From assembly GCF_004023625.1 (NCBI RefSeq), contig NZ_RPDJ01000042.1:1-64000 (forward strand): DNA of 64,000 nt, written 5' to 3'. The translations under genes were made by a program, and so were the position numbers. The notes below the pieces were generated by a model. It was given only the letters and a program-made list of their open reading frames with translations, was not told where the DNA came from and did not search any database. This DNA is from Streptomyces cavernae. Lineage in GTDB: Bacteria > Actinomycetota > Actinomycetes > Streptomycetales > Streptomycetaceae. Below, piece after piece: positions 1 to 7,935 of this stretch (position 1 is its first letter; each line of letters starts with the position of its first letter).

Positions 1-198
1 ACCCGGGCGCGGCCGGATCGCCGGGGCCGGGCTCGCCCCGCCGCCCGCCGCCCGCCGCTCGCCTCCCGCCGTCGGCGGCGCTCCGCGGGCCGCTCTCCGC
101 GCTCCGCGGGCAGCTTGCCGTGCCCGGCGCGGAGGCCGGACAACCGAGTTCTCGTACGCAGGAGCGCGCGCAAGCGCTGACCGCCCTACTCTGGTGTC
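1..198. other. GC-rich leader without recognisable gene
   Basis: This stretch is almost pure G/C with short CGCCCGC and CTCCGCGGGC repeats. I see no start codon with a ribosome-binding site and no family-like translation. It may be the distal 3' flank of a gene outside the window. Confidence 0.5.
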
Positions 199-480
199 AT
201 GGACAGCAAGGAACCCGTCTGTCCGATCTGCGGGCAGCCCGTCGCGAAAGTCCTCCGGCGCCACAAGACGCTGGGCGTGTTCGTCCCTGTCTGGAGGCCC
301 GGCCCCTGCCGGAACCCGCGGTGCGAGGCCTATGAGGAGCAGGCGGAGCACACCCCCGCCCCTTCCTCCGCCCGCGTCACCGAGCCCGGCCCGCGGGGGC
401 GGACCGAGCCCGCCCCGCCCGGCAAGGCCGAACCGTCCTCGCCCGGGAACTCCGCGCCCGCCTCCGACAAACCCGGATGA
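199..480 (+). CDS. small zinc-ribbon protein, function unknown
   Basis: A 93-residue protein. Its first 50 residues carry two cysteine pairs, CPIC near residue 8 and C-x4-C (PCRNPRC) near residue 36, the usual layout of a single zinc ribbon. The second half is low-complexity Pro/Ala/Glu/Ser and probably disordered. There is no signal peptide and no membrane segment. It stands alone, about 120 bp before the YciI gene. No enzymatic role can be assigned; a small nucleic-acid or protein-binding ribbon is the best guess. The ATG is the first start in frame and no good Shine-Dalgarno is seen. Confidence 0.6.
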   Translation: MDSKEPVCPICGQPVAKVLRRHKTLGVFVPVWRPGPCRNPRCEAYEEQAEHTPAPSSARVTEPGPRGRTEPAPPGKAEPSSPGNSAPASDKPG

Positions 481-602
481 AGGTCCGCCGCCCCGCGCGT
501 CGGACATCCATCCGGCCGGGTGTGTGGAAAAGCCGGGGGCGGCTCCGACGTCTCAGGTGAGAGCCGTCCACCACGGGCGGTCCGAGCCGAAGGAGCGGAC
601 TC

Positions 603-1016
603 ATGAAGTACCTGATCATGCTGCAGGGCACGCAGGCCGACTACGAAGGCATGCGCGGCAAGGCCTCCGAGACCAGCCCCGCCTGGACCGAGGAGGAACT
701 GCAGGCGATGTACGCCTTCATGGGCGGCGTCAACGACGACCTCGCCGAGTCCGGAGAATGGGTCGACGGCCAGGGTCTCTCCGAGCCCGCGCAGGCGAGG
801 TGGGTCACCACCGACAACGACGGCAACCCCGTGATCACCGACGGGCCGTACGGCGAGACGGAGGAGGTGCTCGCCGGATACTGGGTCGTGGACTGCGCGA
901 GCCTGGAGCGCGCCACCGAGATCGCCGCGCGGATCACCAAGTGCCCCGGTCCGCAGGGACTCACCGAGTACCCGATCGTGATCCGGCCCGTCCTGGACGG
1001 CGCGGGCGACATCTGA
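603..1016 (+). CDS. YciI/DGPF-domain protein
   Basis: A 137-residue protein of the YciI-related family, small ferredoxin-fold proteins thought to be enzyme-like, of unsettled function. The family signature is clear: an opening MKYLIMLQG strand, the motif DGPYGETEEVLAGYW near residue 80 (family DGPF-x-ETKE), then a strand-helix-strand end. AAGGAG lies a few bases upstream of the ATG. In actinomycetes this gene is normally followed by an ECF sigma factor of the DUF6596 type. Here the expected partner is missing and a 300-bp repeat starts 4 bp after the stop, with a possible sigma remnant beyond it. Confidence 0.9.
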   Translation: MKYLIMLQGTQADYEGMRGKASETSPAWTEEELQAMYAFMGGVNDDLAESGEWVDGQGLSEPAQARWVTTDNDGNPVITDGPYGETEEVLAGYWVVDCASLERATEIAARITKCPGPQGLTEYPIVIRPVLDGAGDI

Positions 1017-1020
1017 GGCC

Positions 1021-1320
1021 TTAGGGCTTGCCGGGAAATAACTTGCGTGCTCCAGGTCTTGACACCGCAGCTCAGGAGCGATGCTCGCCGACGAATTATT
1101 TATCGGCGAGCCCTTACGGGTCCTTTCACTATGCCCGCCCGGGTCGCGTGGTCTGGCACCGCTCCCCCAAGCTCTCGGCTGCGCTCGAGCAGGGGGCACC
1201 CCCATCGCCGCGTTGCCAAAAGGTCCTAGTAGCCCCGCTACGAGGACCTTCCGGCGCCTTGCGATGCACGGCACCAGACCACGCGACCTGATCGGACGCT
1301 CATAGTGAAAGGACCCCTTA
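1021..1320. repeat. 300-bp MITE-like repeat, copy 1
   Basis: Almost identical base for base (only a handful of differences) to 38363-38662, in the same orientation. The inner part is bounded by perfect 16-bp inverted repeats, GGGTCCTTTCACTATG at 1118-1133 and its complement at 1301-1316, inside flanking TTA trinucleotides; the inverted homology continues inward through GGTCGCGTGGTCTGG. It also holds a hairpin with arms CTCGCCGA/TCGGCGAG near 1084-1110 and another around AGGTCCT/AGGACCT near 1221-1251. No protein is encoded. Terminal inverted repeats, small size and two copies suggest a non-autonomous element. Confidence 0.85.
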
Positions 1321-1321
1321 C

Positions 1322-1429
1322 GCGGCCGAGGACGCCGTCCAGGAGGCGCTTCCGACGACCGAGGCGGCACTTGCCCAACTGGCAGTGGTGGAAGGCCAGT
1401 TGCCGCTCACCAAGCCCGCGGCATCAGCT
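1322..1429 (+). pseudogene. possible ECF sigma factor remnant
   Basis: Directly after the repeat an open frame without a start reads AEDAVQEAL, the typical region-2 motif of ECF sigma factors, then continues TTEAALAQLAVVEGQ without a match I recognise. A sigma gene is the normal neighbour of a YciI gene of this type. I infer that the sigma gene was largely deleted when or after the repeat inserted. The match is only about nine residues long, so this is tentative. Confidence 0.3.
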
Positions 1430-1840
1430 CTTCCCGCGCTCCATGAAGCGCAGCAGGTTGCCCGCCGGGTCCCGGAAGGCGCAGTCGCGGACGCCGTACG
1501 GCTGGTCCATCGGCTCCTGGAGGACGTCCGCGCCGGCCTCCCGGACTCGGGCGAAGAGCGCGTCGCAGTCCTCCGTGGTGAAGATGACCCCCCGCAGCAG
1601 GCCCTTGGCGAGCAGCTCCGCAATGGCGCGGCGGTCGGCCGGGGAAGTGTCCGGGCTGGCCGCGGGCGGCTCCAGGACGATCTCCACGTCCGGTTGCAGC
1701 GGCGATCCGACCGTCACCCAGCGCATGCCCTCGAAGCCCACGTCGCCCCGGACTTCGAGGCCGAGGACGTCGCGATAGAACGCCAGCGCCTTGTCATGGT
1801 CGTCGACGGCGATGAAACACTGAGCCAGTTTGAGGTCCAT
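1424..1840 (-). CDS. VOC-family (glyoxalase/bleomycin-resistance fold) protein
   Basis: A 138-residue single-unit vicinal-oxygen-chelate protein. It opens with LAQCFIAVDDHDKALAFYRD, followed by VLGLEVRGD, the usual first beta-alpha-beta module; the second module ends FRDPAGNLLRFME, where the terminal Glu is the common metal ligand position. Such proteins act as dimers as lyases, dioxygenases or drug-binding proteins; the substrate cannot be told. It lies 9 bp downstream of an AraC-type regulator on the same strand and is probably co-transcribed with it, a common pairing in Streptomyces. Confidence 0.85.
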   Translation of the reverse strand: MDLKLAQCFIAVDDHDKALAFYRDVLGLEVRGDVGFEGMRWVTVGSPLQPDVEIVLEPPAASPDTSPADRRAIAELLAKGLLRGVIFTTEDCDALFARVREAGADVLQEPMDQPYGVRDCAFRDPAGNLLRFMERGKS

Positions 1841-1849
1841 GACCTCACG

Positions 1850-2269
1850 CTAGGCGCGATCGGCTCGGTCCGCCCACCGGTTCCGTACGGGGCGGGTGTA
1901 CATGCGGGCCACGCACGGGGGTATCGCCGCGACCTCCTCGTGGTCGCGCGCCCGGTACGCGCTCGGCGTCTCGCCGACCAGCTCCGTGAAGCGCGAACTG
2001 AACGAGCCCAGCGAGGTGCACCCCACCGCCAGACACACCTCCGTCACGCTCAGGTCGCCCCGCCGCAGCAGCGCCTTCGCGCGCTCCACGCGGCGCGTCA
2101 TCAGATAGCCGTACGGAGTCTCCCCGAAGGCCGCGCGAAAACTGCGCGCGAAGTGGCCGGGCGACATCAACGCCGTCCGCGCGAGCGCCGGCACGTCCAA
2201 CGGCAGCGCGTACTCCCGGTCCATCCGGTCCCGCGCCCGCCGCAACCGCACCAGGTCCTCCAGCGTCAT
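1850..2269 (-). CDS. AraC-family transcriptional regulator, DNA-binding domain only
   Basis: A 139-residue protein made almost only of the AraC/XylS double helix-turn-helix. The first HTH is at about LDVPALARTALMSPGHFARS (residues 24-43) and the second at LSVTEVCLAVGCTSLGSFSS (73-92), followed by FTELVGETPSAYR, the canonical end. There is no N-terminal sensing domain, so it resembles SoxS-like short members. It is the first gene of a two-gene unit with the VOC protein and presumably regulates it or a nearby promoter. Confidence 0.88.
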   Translation of the reverse strand: MTLEDLVRLRRARDRMDREYALPLDVPALARTALMSPGHFARSFRAAFGETPYGYLMTRRVERAKALLRRGDLSVTEVCLAVGCTSLGSFSSRFTELVGETPSAYRARDHEEVAAIPPCVARMYTRPVRNRWADRADRA

Positions 2270-2426
2270 GCCACCAGCATGGCACGCCCCACTGACACAA
2301 CAGCCGGTCGTCGCGCGGCAGGTGCCTGGACAACTCGACCCGCGTGACCAGCAGCCGACCTTCCTCGTCGATGGCGGTCACCGACTGTCCTGAGCGCGGC
2401 GAAGATCCCTCCGTCCTGAGCGGAGC

Positions 2427-2458
2427 GGTGACCGTCCGTCCTGATGGGAGCGGTCACC
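2427..2458 (-). terminator. inverted repeat between methyltransferase and araC-type gene
   Basis: Arms GGTGACCG and CGGTCACC are separated by 16 bases just downstream of the methyltransferase stop. It could end that transcript or be an operator for the AraC unit; there is no U-tract. Confidence 0.35.
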
Positions 2459-2483
2459 GTCCACAGGTCCGGGCCGAACGGCG

Positions 2484-3257
2484 TCACTTCAGTGCGAGTA
2501 CCAGGGCGTCGGACGGTGACCGCCAGACCGGGCGGGCCTCCCCGAACCCCTTCTCGCGCAGGACGCGCGTGTGCCACTCGACGGACGGGGTCTCTCCATC
2601 GGCGTGCTCGCCGTAGATCTCGAAGCGGCTGGCCGTGGGCTCCCCCAGGACCGGGTCCTGGGCGGCCAGCGCCCACCACTCGGACCAGTCGGGGACGCCG
2701 TCCCGCTTGGCCTGATCCATCCGCGCGTGCCGCAGCGCCCTCTCGGCCGCGTTGATCCGGGGCGTCGACTCGTCGATCATGTGGTCCGCGTTCATGAAGA
2801 CCCCGCCGGCGCGGACGAGTTCCGCGATCTGGCCGTAGAGGACCGCAAGGGGTTCGGTGTGCAGCCAGTGCAGGGCGGTGGCCGTCAGGACGGCGTCGTA
2901 CGACTCGTACGGCAGCCGCTCGGGCCACCGTGGGTCCTTGAGGTCCGCCGTGACGAGGGTGACCCGGTCGTCTCCGGTGAAGGTGCCCCCGGCGATGGCG
3001 AGCAGCGCGGGGTCGAGGTCGACGCCCGTGCTGACGGCTCCGGGGAACCGTTGGAGGAGCCGTGCCGTGATACTTCCCGTACCGCACGCGAGGTCCAGGA
3101 CGCGTGGTTCGGTGCCCACCAGGGCCTCGACCATGTCCAGCATCACCCGGAAGCGTTCCTCGCGGTCCGGCAGGTACAACTCCTGCTGCCGGTCCCAGCT
3201 GCGCTGCCAGGCCTGCCAGTCGGCCCCGGACGCGGTCGTGCCCGTCAGCTCCGTCAT
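2484..3257 (-). CDS. class I SAM-dependent methyltransferase
   Basis: A 257-residue soluble methyltransferase. Motif I is VLDLACGTGSITARLL (about residues 52-67), the acidic end of strand beta2 is TGVDLDP, and motif IV-like YDAVLTATALHWL follows, as in trans-aconitate methyltransferase-like and other small-molecule methyltransferases. The acceptor is unknown. I chose the ATG at 3257 because GGAGGG lies 6 bases upstream; an earlier in-frame ATG at 3293 has no such site. It is divergent from a CGNR zinc-finger gene across a perfect palindrome, suggesting shared control. Confidence 0.88.
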   Translation of the reverse strand: MTELTGTTASGADWQAWQRSWDRQQELYLPDREERFRVMLDMVEALVGTEPRVLDLACGTGSITARLLQRFPGAVSTGVDLDPALLAIAGGTFTGDDRVTLVTADLKDPRWPERLPYESYDAVLTATALHWLHTEPLAVLYGQIAELVRAGGVFMNADHMIDESTPRINAAERALRHARMDQAKRDGVPDWSEWWALAAQDPVLGEPTASRFEIYGEHADGETPSVEWHTRVLREKGFGEARPVWRSPSDALVLALK

Positions 3258-3312
3258 CGCGACCCTCCCTGCTCCACCGTGTGACCACGCCATTGCGTAA
3301 TACCCTGGAACG

Positions 3313-3335
3313 GCGATCAGGCATTACCTGATCGC
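3313..3335. promoter_or_regulatory. perfect palindrome between divergent genes, candidate operator
   Basis: Nine-base arms GCGATCAGG and CCTGATCGC with the 5-base spacer CATTA. It lies 37 bp upstream of the CGNR gene start and 56 bp upstream of the methyltransferase start. CGNR proteins are DNA-binding, so autoregulation is a plausible reading. Confidence 0.55.
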
Positions 3336-3371
3336 ACCCACGACAATAGAGCGCCCTCGTAAGGACTACAA

Positions 3372-4001
3372 GTGGAACTGGCCTATTACTCGGACTATGC
3401 CGTGCGCCTCGTCAACACCGAGGAACCGGTCCGGGGCAAGGACACGCTCACCTCGGTCGAGGCCGTCCGCGACCTCTTCGGCGGCAACTCCACCGCGGCC
3501 CGCCGCGCCACGGACGCCGACGTCACCCGCTTCCGGGGCGTACGGGGCCGGCTGCGCGCGGTCTTCGAAGCCGCGGACGGCGGCGACGAGACGCTCGCCG
3601 TGGACCTGCTGAACTCGCTCCTGCTGGAGTTCCCGGTCAGCCCTCAGATCGCCGGTCACGACTTCCGTGACGACGACGGCCGCCCGCTGTGGCACATGCA
3701 TCTCGCCGACCACCCGTCGAACGCGACCGCCGGCTTCGCCGCCATCGCCGCGATGGGGCTCGCCTTCCACCTCACCGAGTACGGCGTGGACCGGCTCGGT
3801 CTGTGCGAGGCCGCGCCGTGCCGCAACGCCTACCTCGACACCTCGACCAACCGCTCCCGGCGCTACTGCTCGGACCGCTGTGCCACCCGGGCCAACGTCG
3901 CCGCCTACCGCGCCCGCAAGCGCCTCGAGGCCGATCGGTCGGAGAACACCGGGCGCACCGCCGACACCAGCCAGCGGGCGAGCGCCAACGGCGAACGCTG
4001 A
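3372..4001 (+). CDS. CGNR zinc-finger / ABATE-domain regulator
   Basis: A 209-residue protein with the N-terminal ABATE domain (stress-induced, putative ligand-binding; opens MELAYYSDYAVRLVNTEEPV) and a C-terminal CGNR zinc finger: LCEAAPCRNAYLDTS, then RRYCSDRCATRANVAAYRAR. The canonical C-G-N-R is written here as C-R-N-A, while the downstream CSDRC pair and NVAAYRAR helix are intact. The GTG start follows AAGGAC. Such proteins are taken to be transcription regulators. Its last 97 bases overlap the 3' end of the convergent sodX gene. Confidence 0.88.
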   Translation: MELAYYSDYAVRLVNTEEPVRGKDTLTSVEAVRDLFGGNSTAARRATDADVTRFRGVRGRLRAVFEAADGGDETLAVDLLNSLLLEFPVSPQIAGHDFRDDDGRPLWHMHLADHPSNATAGFAAIAAMGLAFHLTEYGVDRLGLCEAAPCRNAYLDTSTNRSRRYCSDRCATRANVAAYRARKRLEADRSENTGRTADTSQRASANGER

Positions 4002-4339
4002 CCCGGCTTGAGGGGCCGGTAGCGGAAGCGCACCTTCCCGAGGACGAGGTCCTCCGGGACGGTGCCGTAGTCCGTGCTGTCCCCGCCCGCGTACGCGTTG
4101 TCACCGAGCACCCACCAGCCGCTCCCACGCCGCTCGGCCGCGCGCTTGACCACCAGCAGGTCCTGCTGGAAGGGATGGCGCAGAATCACCACGTCACCCG
4201 GCCCGATCCGGGCCCCGTAGTGCACGACCAGCAGATCTCCGTGATGCAGCGTCGGCACCATCGACGGGCCGGACACCTCGGCGGCTCCCAACGGCACGAC
4301 CCACCTCCCGCGCTCGGTCTCCTGCGTCAGCTCCGGCAT
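3905..4339 (-). CDS. sodX: nickel-type SOD maturation protease (signal peptidase S26 family)
   Basis: A 144-residue S26-type peptidase that removes the N-terminal extension of nickel superoxide dismutase, freeing the nickel-hook His1. The catalytic Ser is in SGPSMVP (Ser26) and the general-base Lys in LLVVKRAAER (Lys65), followed by box D/E-like GWWVLGDNAYAGGDS. There is no obvious transmembrane segment, unlike ordinary signal peptidase I. The ATG follows GGGGAGGTG; the open frame runs further upstream but without family similarity. It is divergent from sodN, its substrate gene. Its 3' end overlaps the convergent CGNR gene. Confidence 0.9.
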   Translation of the reverse strand: MPELTQETERGRWVVPLGAAEVSGPSMVPTLHHGDLLVVHYGARIGPGDVVILRHPFQQDLLVVKRAAERRGSGWWVLGDNAYAGGDSTDYGTVPEDLVLGKVRFRYRPLKPGQRSPLALARWLVSAVRPVFSDRSASRRLRAR

Positions 4340-4483
4340 CACCGGCACCTCCCCGGTTCCGTCCTCCACAGTCTCAGTCTGACCCCGGACTTTTGTCCTA
4401 AGCCCATGGGGGCACTCGCGAAAACCCCTCCCGCAGGGAGTAATGTCCCACCTGAGAAGACGATCACGAGGAAGGACAGCTCC

Positions 4484-4879
4484 ATGCTCTCCCGCCTGTT
4501 TGCCCCAAAGGTCACCGTCAGCGCCCACTGCGACCTGCCCTGTGGCGTTTACGACCCGGCCCAGGCCCGCATCGAGGCGGAGTCGGTGAAGGCCGTACAG
4601 GAGAAGATGGCCGCCAACGACGATCCGCACTTCCAGGCGCGCGCCACCGTCATCAAGGAGCAGCGCGCCGAACTCGCCAAGCACCACGTTTCGGTGCTGT
4701 GGAGTGACTACTTCAAGGCTCCGCACTTCGAGAAGTACCCGGAGCTGCACCAGCTGGTCAACGACGCCCTCAAGGCACTCTCCGCCGCCAAGGGGTCCAC
4801 CGACCCGGCGACCGGGCAGAAGGCACTCGACTACATCGCCCAGATCGACAAGATCTTCTGGGAGACCAAGAAGGCCTGA
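4484..4879 (+). CDS. sodN: nickel superoxide dismutase precursor
   Basis: A 131-residue precursor. After a 14-residue leader (MLSRLFAPKVTVSA) the mature enzyme begins HCDLPCGVYDP: His1, Cys2 and Cys6 form the nickel hook that disproportionates superoxide. The rest is the four-helix bundle of the homohexameric cytoplasmic enzyme; length is normal. The leader is cut by SodX, encoded divergently next door. In S. coelicolor sodN responds to nickel through Nur and an sRNA from the iron SOD gene; I did not identify those sites here. Two hairpins follow the stop. Confidence 0.97.
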   Translation: MLSRLFAPKVTVSAHCDLPCGVYDPAQARIEAESVKAVQEKMAANDDPHFQARATVIKEQRAELAKHHVSVLWSDYFKAPHFEKYPELHQLVNDALKALSAAKGSTDPATGQKALDYIAQIDKIFWETKKA

Positions 4880-4897
4880 CCTTTGGCCAGGCCGTCT

Positions 4898-4917
4898 GAC
4901 CCGCGGTTTCGCGGGTC
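4898..4917 (+). terminator. sodN terminator hairpin 1
   Basis: Eight-base arms GACCCGCG and CGCGGGTC around a GTTT loop, 18 bases after the sodN stop. Confidence 0.65.
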
Positions 4918-4932
4918 GCACCGCTCATCTGT

Positions 4933-4986
4933 CCGCACCCGGACCACAGGCCGCCGAACACGGCGGCCGTGACGGTCCGGGTGCGG
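4933..4986. terminator. long two-stage hairpin downstream of sodN
   Basis: A 13-bp outer stem (CCGCACCCGGACC with its complement) and an 8-bp inner stem (GGCCGCCG/CGGCGGCC) with an AACA loop, followed by TCTTCTTCG. It is strong enough to act as a bidirectional terminator between sodN and the convergent ABC transporter operon. Confidence 0.7.
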
Positions 4987-5209
4987 TCTTCTTCGCCCGG
5001 TTCTTCACCCGGTTCCTTCGCCAGGCCACAAGTGGCCGGACTGACGCGACCACGAGGTGCCACGCGGACTCGCCCGCCGTGCTCTCAGCGTTCCAGCCCG
5101 CCCGGTACAGGTCGATGACGGGCGTTCCGGTGCGGTTTCCGTCAGTGGGATCCGCGATGCGGGGTCGGTCGTTCAGCACCGACCCCCAACTGCGTGAGTG
5201 ATCCTCCGC

Positions 5210-6013
5210 CTACAGCACCTTGGACAGGAACGACTGCGTCCGCTGGTGCTGAGGGTTCGTCAGAACATCACGGGGGTTGCCGGATTCGACCACCACCCCG
5301 CCGTCCATGAAGACCAGCGAGTCGCCGACCTCGCGGGCGAAGCCCATCTCGTGGGTGACGACGATCATCGTCATGCCGGACTCCGCGAGGTCGCGCATGA
5401 CGTCCAGGACGTCACCGACCAGCTCCGGGTCGAGGGCCGAGGTCGGCTCGTCGAAGAGCATCAGCTTCGGGTCCATCGCCAGCGCCCGGGCGATCGCCAC
5501 GCGCTGCTGCTGTCCGCCGGAGAGCTGCGAGGGGTAGCTGCCGGCCTTGTCGGCGAGGCCCACCCGCTCCAGGAGCTGGTGCGCCCGCTCCCGCGCCTGG
5601 GCCCTGTTGATGCCCTTGACCTGGATCGGCGCCTCGATGACGTTCTCCAGGGCGGTCATGTGCGGGAACAGGTTGAAACGCTGGAACACCATGCCGATGT
5701 CCCGGCGCTTCAGGGACACCTCGCTGTCCTTGAGCTCGTAGAGTTTGTCGCCCTTCTGCCGGTAGCCGACCAGTTCGCCGTCGACGTACAGCCGGCCGGC
5801 GTTGATCTTCTCCAGGTGGTTGATGCACCTCAGGAAGGTCGACTTGCCGGAGCCGGAGGGGCCGATGAGGCAGAAGACCTCACCGGTCCTCACCTCGAGG
5901 TCGATGCCTTTGAGGACCTCGACCAGACCGAAGGACTTGTGGACGCCTTCGGCCTTGACCATGGGGGCGCCGGAACTCGTCTGCCGCGCCCCGGAGTTCA
6001 CCTTCTCGGTCAT
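5210..6013 (-). CDS. polar amino-acid ABC transporter, ATP-binding subunit
   Basis: A 267-residue ATPase of the GlnQ/HisP class that powers import of a polar or acidic amino acid. Walker A GPSGSGKST lies at residues 51-59, the Q-loop is in GMVFQRFNLFPHMTALENV, the signature is LSGGQQQR, Walker B LMLFDEPTSALD and the switch His is in VVTHEM. It is the last gene of a substrate-binding protein / permease / ATPase operon read leftwards; its ATG overlaps the permease stop by 4 bp, so translation is coupled. The substrate may be glutamate or glutamine but cannot be settled by reading. Confidence 0.93.
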   Translation of the reverse strand: MTEKVNSGARQTSSGAPMVKAEGVHKSFGLVEVLKGIDLEVRTGEVFCLIGPSGSGKSTFLRCINHLEKINAGRLYVDGELVGYRQKGDKLYELKDSEVSLKRRDIGMVFQRFNLFPHMTALENVIEAPIQVKGINRAQARERAHQLLERVGLADKAGSYPSQLSGGQQQRVAIARALAMDPKLMLFDEPTSALDPELVGDVLDVMRDLAESGMTMIVVTHEMGFAREVGDSLVFMDGGVVVESGNPRDVLTNPQHQRTQSFLSKVL

Positions 6014-6945
6014 GCCGTGGCCTTCTTACGGGTCGACAGGGAGAAGACGTTCGCCCTGATCTTCTGGAACGGCGTCGGGGGGAGGCTGCGGCTGGAACCG
6101 CGCGCGTAGTACCGCTCGATGTAGTACTGGCCGACGCTGAGGATCGAGGTCATGATCAGGTACCAGGCGGCGGCGAGGAAGTACATCTCCACCGGGGCGC
6201 CGGATGTCTGACCGATGTCCTGGGCGTAGCGGAAGAGTTCGGTGTACTGGACCACCGACACCAGCGAGGTCGTCTTCAGCATGTTGATGACCTCGTTGCC
6301 CGTGGGCGGCACGATCACCCGCATCGCCTGCGGGATCACGATCCGGCGCAGGGTCTTGCCGTGGCTCATGCCGAGGGCGTTCGCCGCCTCGGTCTGGCCC
6401 TCGTCGACCGAGAGCAGACCCGCACGGCAGATCTCGGCCATGTACGCGGCCTCGTTCAGGCCCAGGCCGAGCAGCGCCGTCAGCAGCGGCGTCATGAAGT
6501 CGGACCAGTAGTCCTTGTAGATCGGTCCGAGGTTGATGTACTCGAAGACCAGGCCCAGGTTGAACCAGACGACGAGCTGGACCAGGACCGGGGTGCCCCG
6601 GAAGAACCAGATGTAGAACCAGGCGATGGACGAGGTCACAGGGTTCTTCGACAGCCGCATGACGGCGAGGATGATGCCGCCGACGATGCCGATCACCATC
6701 GACAGCACCGTGAGCAGGAGCGTCTGGCCGACGCCCTTGAGGATGCGCTCGTCGAAGAAATAGTCGGGGACGGCGCTCCAGTTGATCTTGCCCTGTGCGA
6801 AGGCGTAGATGATCGAGGCCAGCAGGCCGAGCGCGATGACCGCGGAGATGTACCGCCCGTAGTGCCGGACCGGAATGGCCTTGATGGCTTCCGGTCCGGC
6901 CGGGGGCGTGTCCTCCGGGGCTGTTTTGTCGATGTCAACAGTCAC
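6010..6945 (-). CDS. polar amino-acid ABC transporter, permease subunit
   Basis: A 311-residue integral membrane protein. A cytoplasmic tail of about 30 residues precedes an extra N-terminal helix (SAVIALGLLASIIYAFA), then the HisM-type permease with about five more helices and the coupling loop EAANALGMSHGKTLRRIVIPQA (the EAA motif). One permease gene implies a homodimer. It starts 33 bp after the stop of the binding-protein gene and overlaps the ATPase gene by 4 bp. Confidence 0.92.
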   Translation of the reverse strand: MTVDIDKTAPEDTPPAGPEAIKAIPVRHYGRYISAVIALGLLASIIYAFAQGKINWSAVPDYFFDERILKGVGQTLLLTVLSMVIGIVGGIILAVMRLSKNPVTSSIAWFYIWFFRGTPVLVQLVVWFNLGLVFEYINLGPIYKDYWSDFMTPLLTALLGLGLNEAAYMAEICRAGLLSVDEGQTEAANALGMSHGKTLRRIVIPQAMRVIVPPTGNEVINMLKTTSLVSVVQYTELFRYAQDIGQTSGAPVEMYFLAAAWYLIMTSILSVGQYYIERYYARGSSRSLPPTPFQKIRANVFSLSTRKKATA

Positions 6946-6978
6946 GGGTGTTGCCTTCCAGTGCCGCGGGTCGCGCGG

Positions 6979-7935
6979 TCACTTGCCTCCGTTGATGGTG
7001 GCTTCCTGCACCGCGCCGTCCTGGACACCCCACTTGTCGATGATCTTCTTGTACTCGCCGTTCTTGATGATCGCGTCGAGCGCGGCCTTCAGGGCGTCCC
7101 GCAGCTCGGTGTTGTTCTTGGCCACCGCGATGCCGTACGGGGCGGCCTCGACCTGCTCGCCGACGATCTGGAAGTCGTTGCCGCCGCCCGAGGTCTTCAC
7201 GGCGTACGCGGCGACCGGGAAGTCCGAGGAGCCGGCGTTGGCGCCGCCCGCGCGGACCCGGGTCTGGGCCTGCTGGTCGTTGTCGTACGCCTCGATGGTG
7301 ATCTTCTTCCCGCCCGTGCACTTCTTGGTCTCGGCCTTGGCGAGGTCCTCGGAGACCGTGCCGCGCTGCACCGCGATCTTCTTGCCGCACAGGTCGGACC
7401 AGCTCTTGATGCCCTGGTCGTTGCCCTTCTTGGTGTAGATCGAGACACCGGCGGTGAAGTAGTCGACGAAGTCGACGCCCTCGCCGACCTTCTTGCCCGT
7501 CTCGGAGTCGATGCCCTCCTGGCGGTCCTTGGTGTCGGTCATCGCGGACATGGCGATGTCATAGCGCTTGGAGCGCAGACCGGTGATCAGCGTGTCGAAG
7601 GTTCCGTTCTGGAAGTCGAACCTCACCCCGAGCTGCTTGCCCATCGCGGCGGCGAGGTCGGGGTCGATACCGACCGTCTTGCCGGAGCTGTCCTTGAACT
7701 CGACGGGCGCGTAGGCGATGTCCGAGCCGACCTTGATGACACCGGCGTCCCGGATCGCCTTGGGGAGCTGATCGGCGAGCGGAGCCGATTCGGTGGTTGT
7801 GCTGCCGCCCGAGTCGTTGTCCTTGGTCTGGTCACCGCAGCCGGTGAGCAGCAGGGTGCCCGCGACCGCGATTGCGCCGACCGCGGCTATCCGGGAGCGC
7901 GCGGCGGTCGTACGGCGGGTGGTGCTGGCGGTCAT
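6979..7935 (-). CDS. amino-acid ABC transporter substrate-binding lipoprotein
   Basis: A 318-residue family-3 solute-binding protein. The N-terminus has basic residues, a hydrophobic core and the lipobox LLTGC (Cys near residue 33), so the mature protein is anchored outside the membrane. The body shows IKVGSDIAYAPVEFKD, followed by GIDPDLAAAMG, the typical start of polar amino-acid binding proteins. I use the ATG at 7935, which has GGAGGA 8 bases upstream; the frame is open to 7986 but without a ribosome-binding site. It is the first gene of the operon, so the promoter lies in 7936-8110. Confidence 0.93.
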   Translation of the reverse strand: MTASTTRRTTAARSRIAAVGAIAVAGTLLLTGCGDQTKDNDSGGSTTTESAPLADQLPKAIRDAGVIKVGSDIAYAPVEFKDSSGKTVGIDPDLAAAMGKQLGVRFDFQNGTFDTLITGLRSKRYDIAMSAMTDTKDRQEGIDSETGKKVGEGVDFVDYFTAGVSIYTKKGNDQGIKSWSDLCGKKIAVQRGTVSEDLAKAETKKCTGGKKITIEAYDNDQQAQTRVRAGGANAGSSDFPVAAYAVKTSGGGNDFQIVGEQVEAAPYGIAVAKNNTELRDALKAALDAIIKNGEYKKIIDKWGVQDGAVQEATINGGK

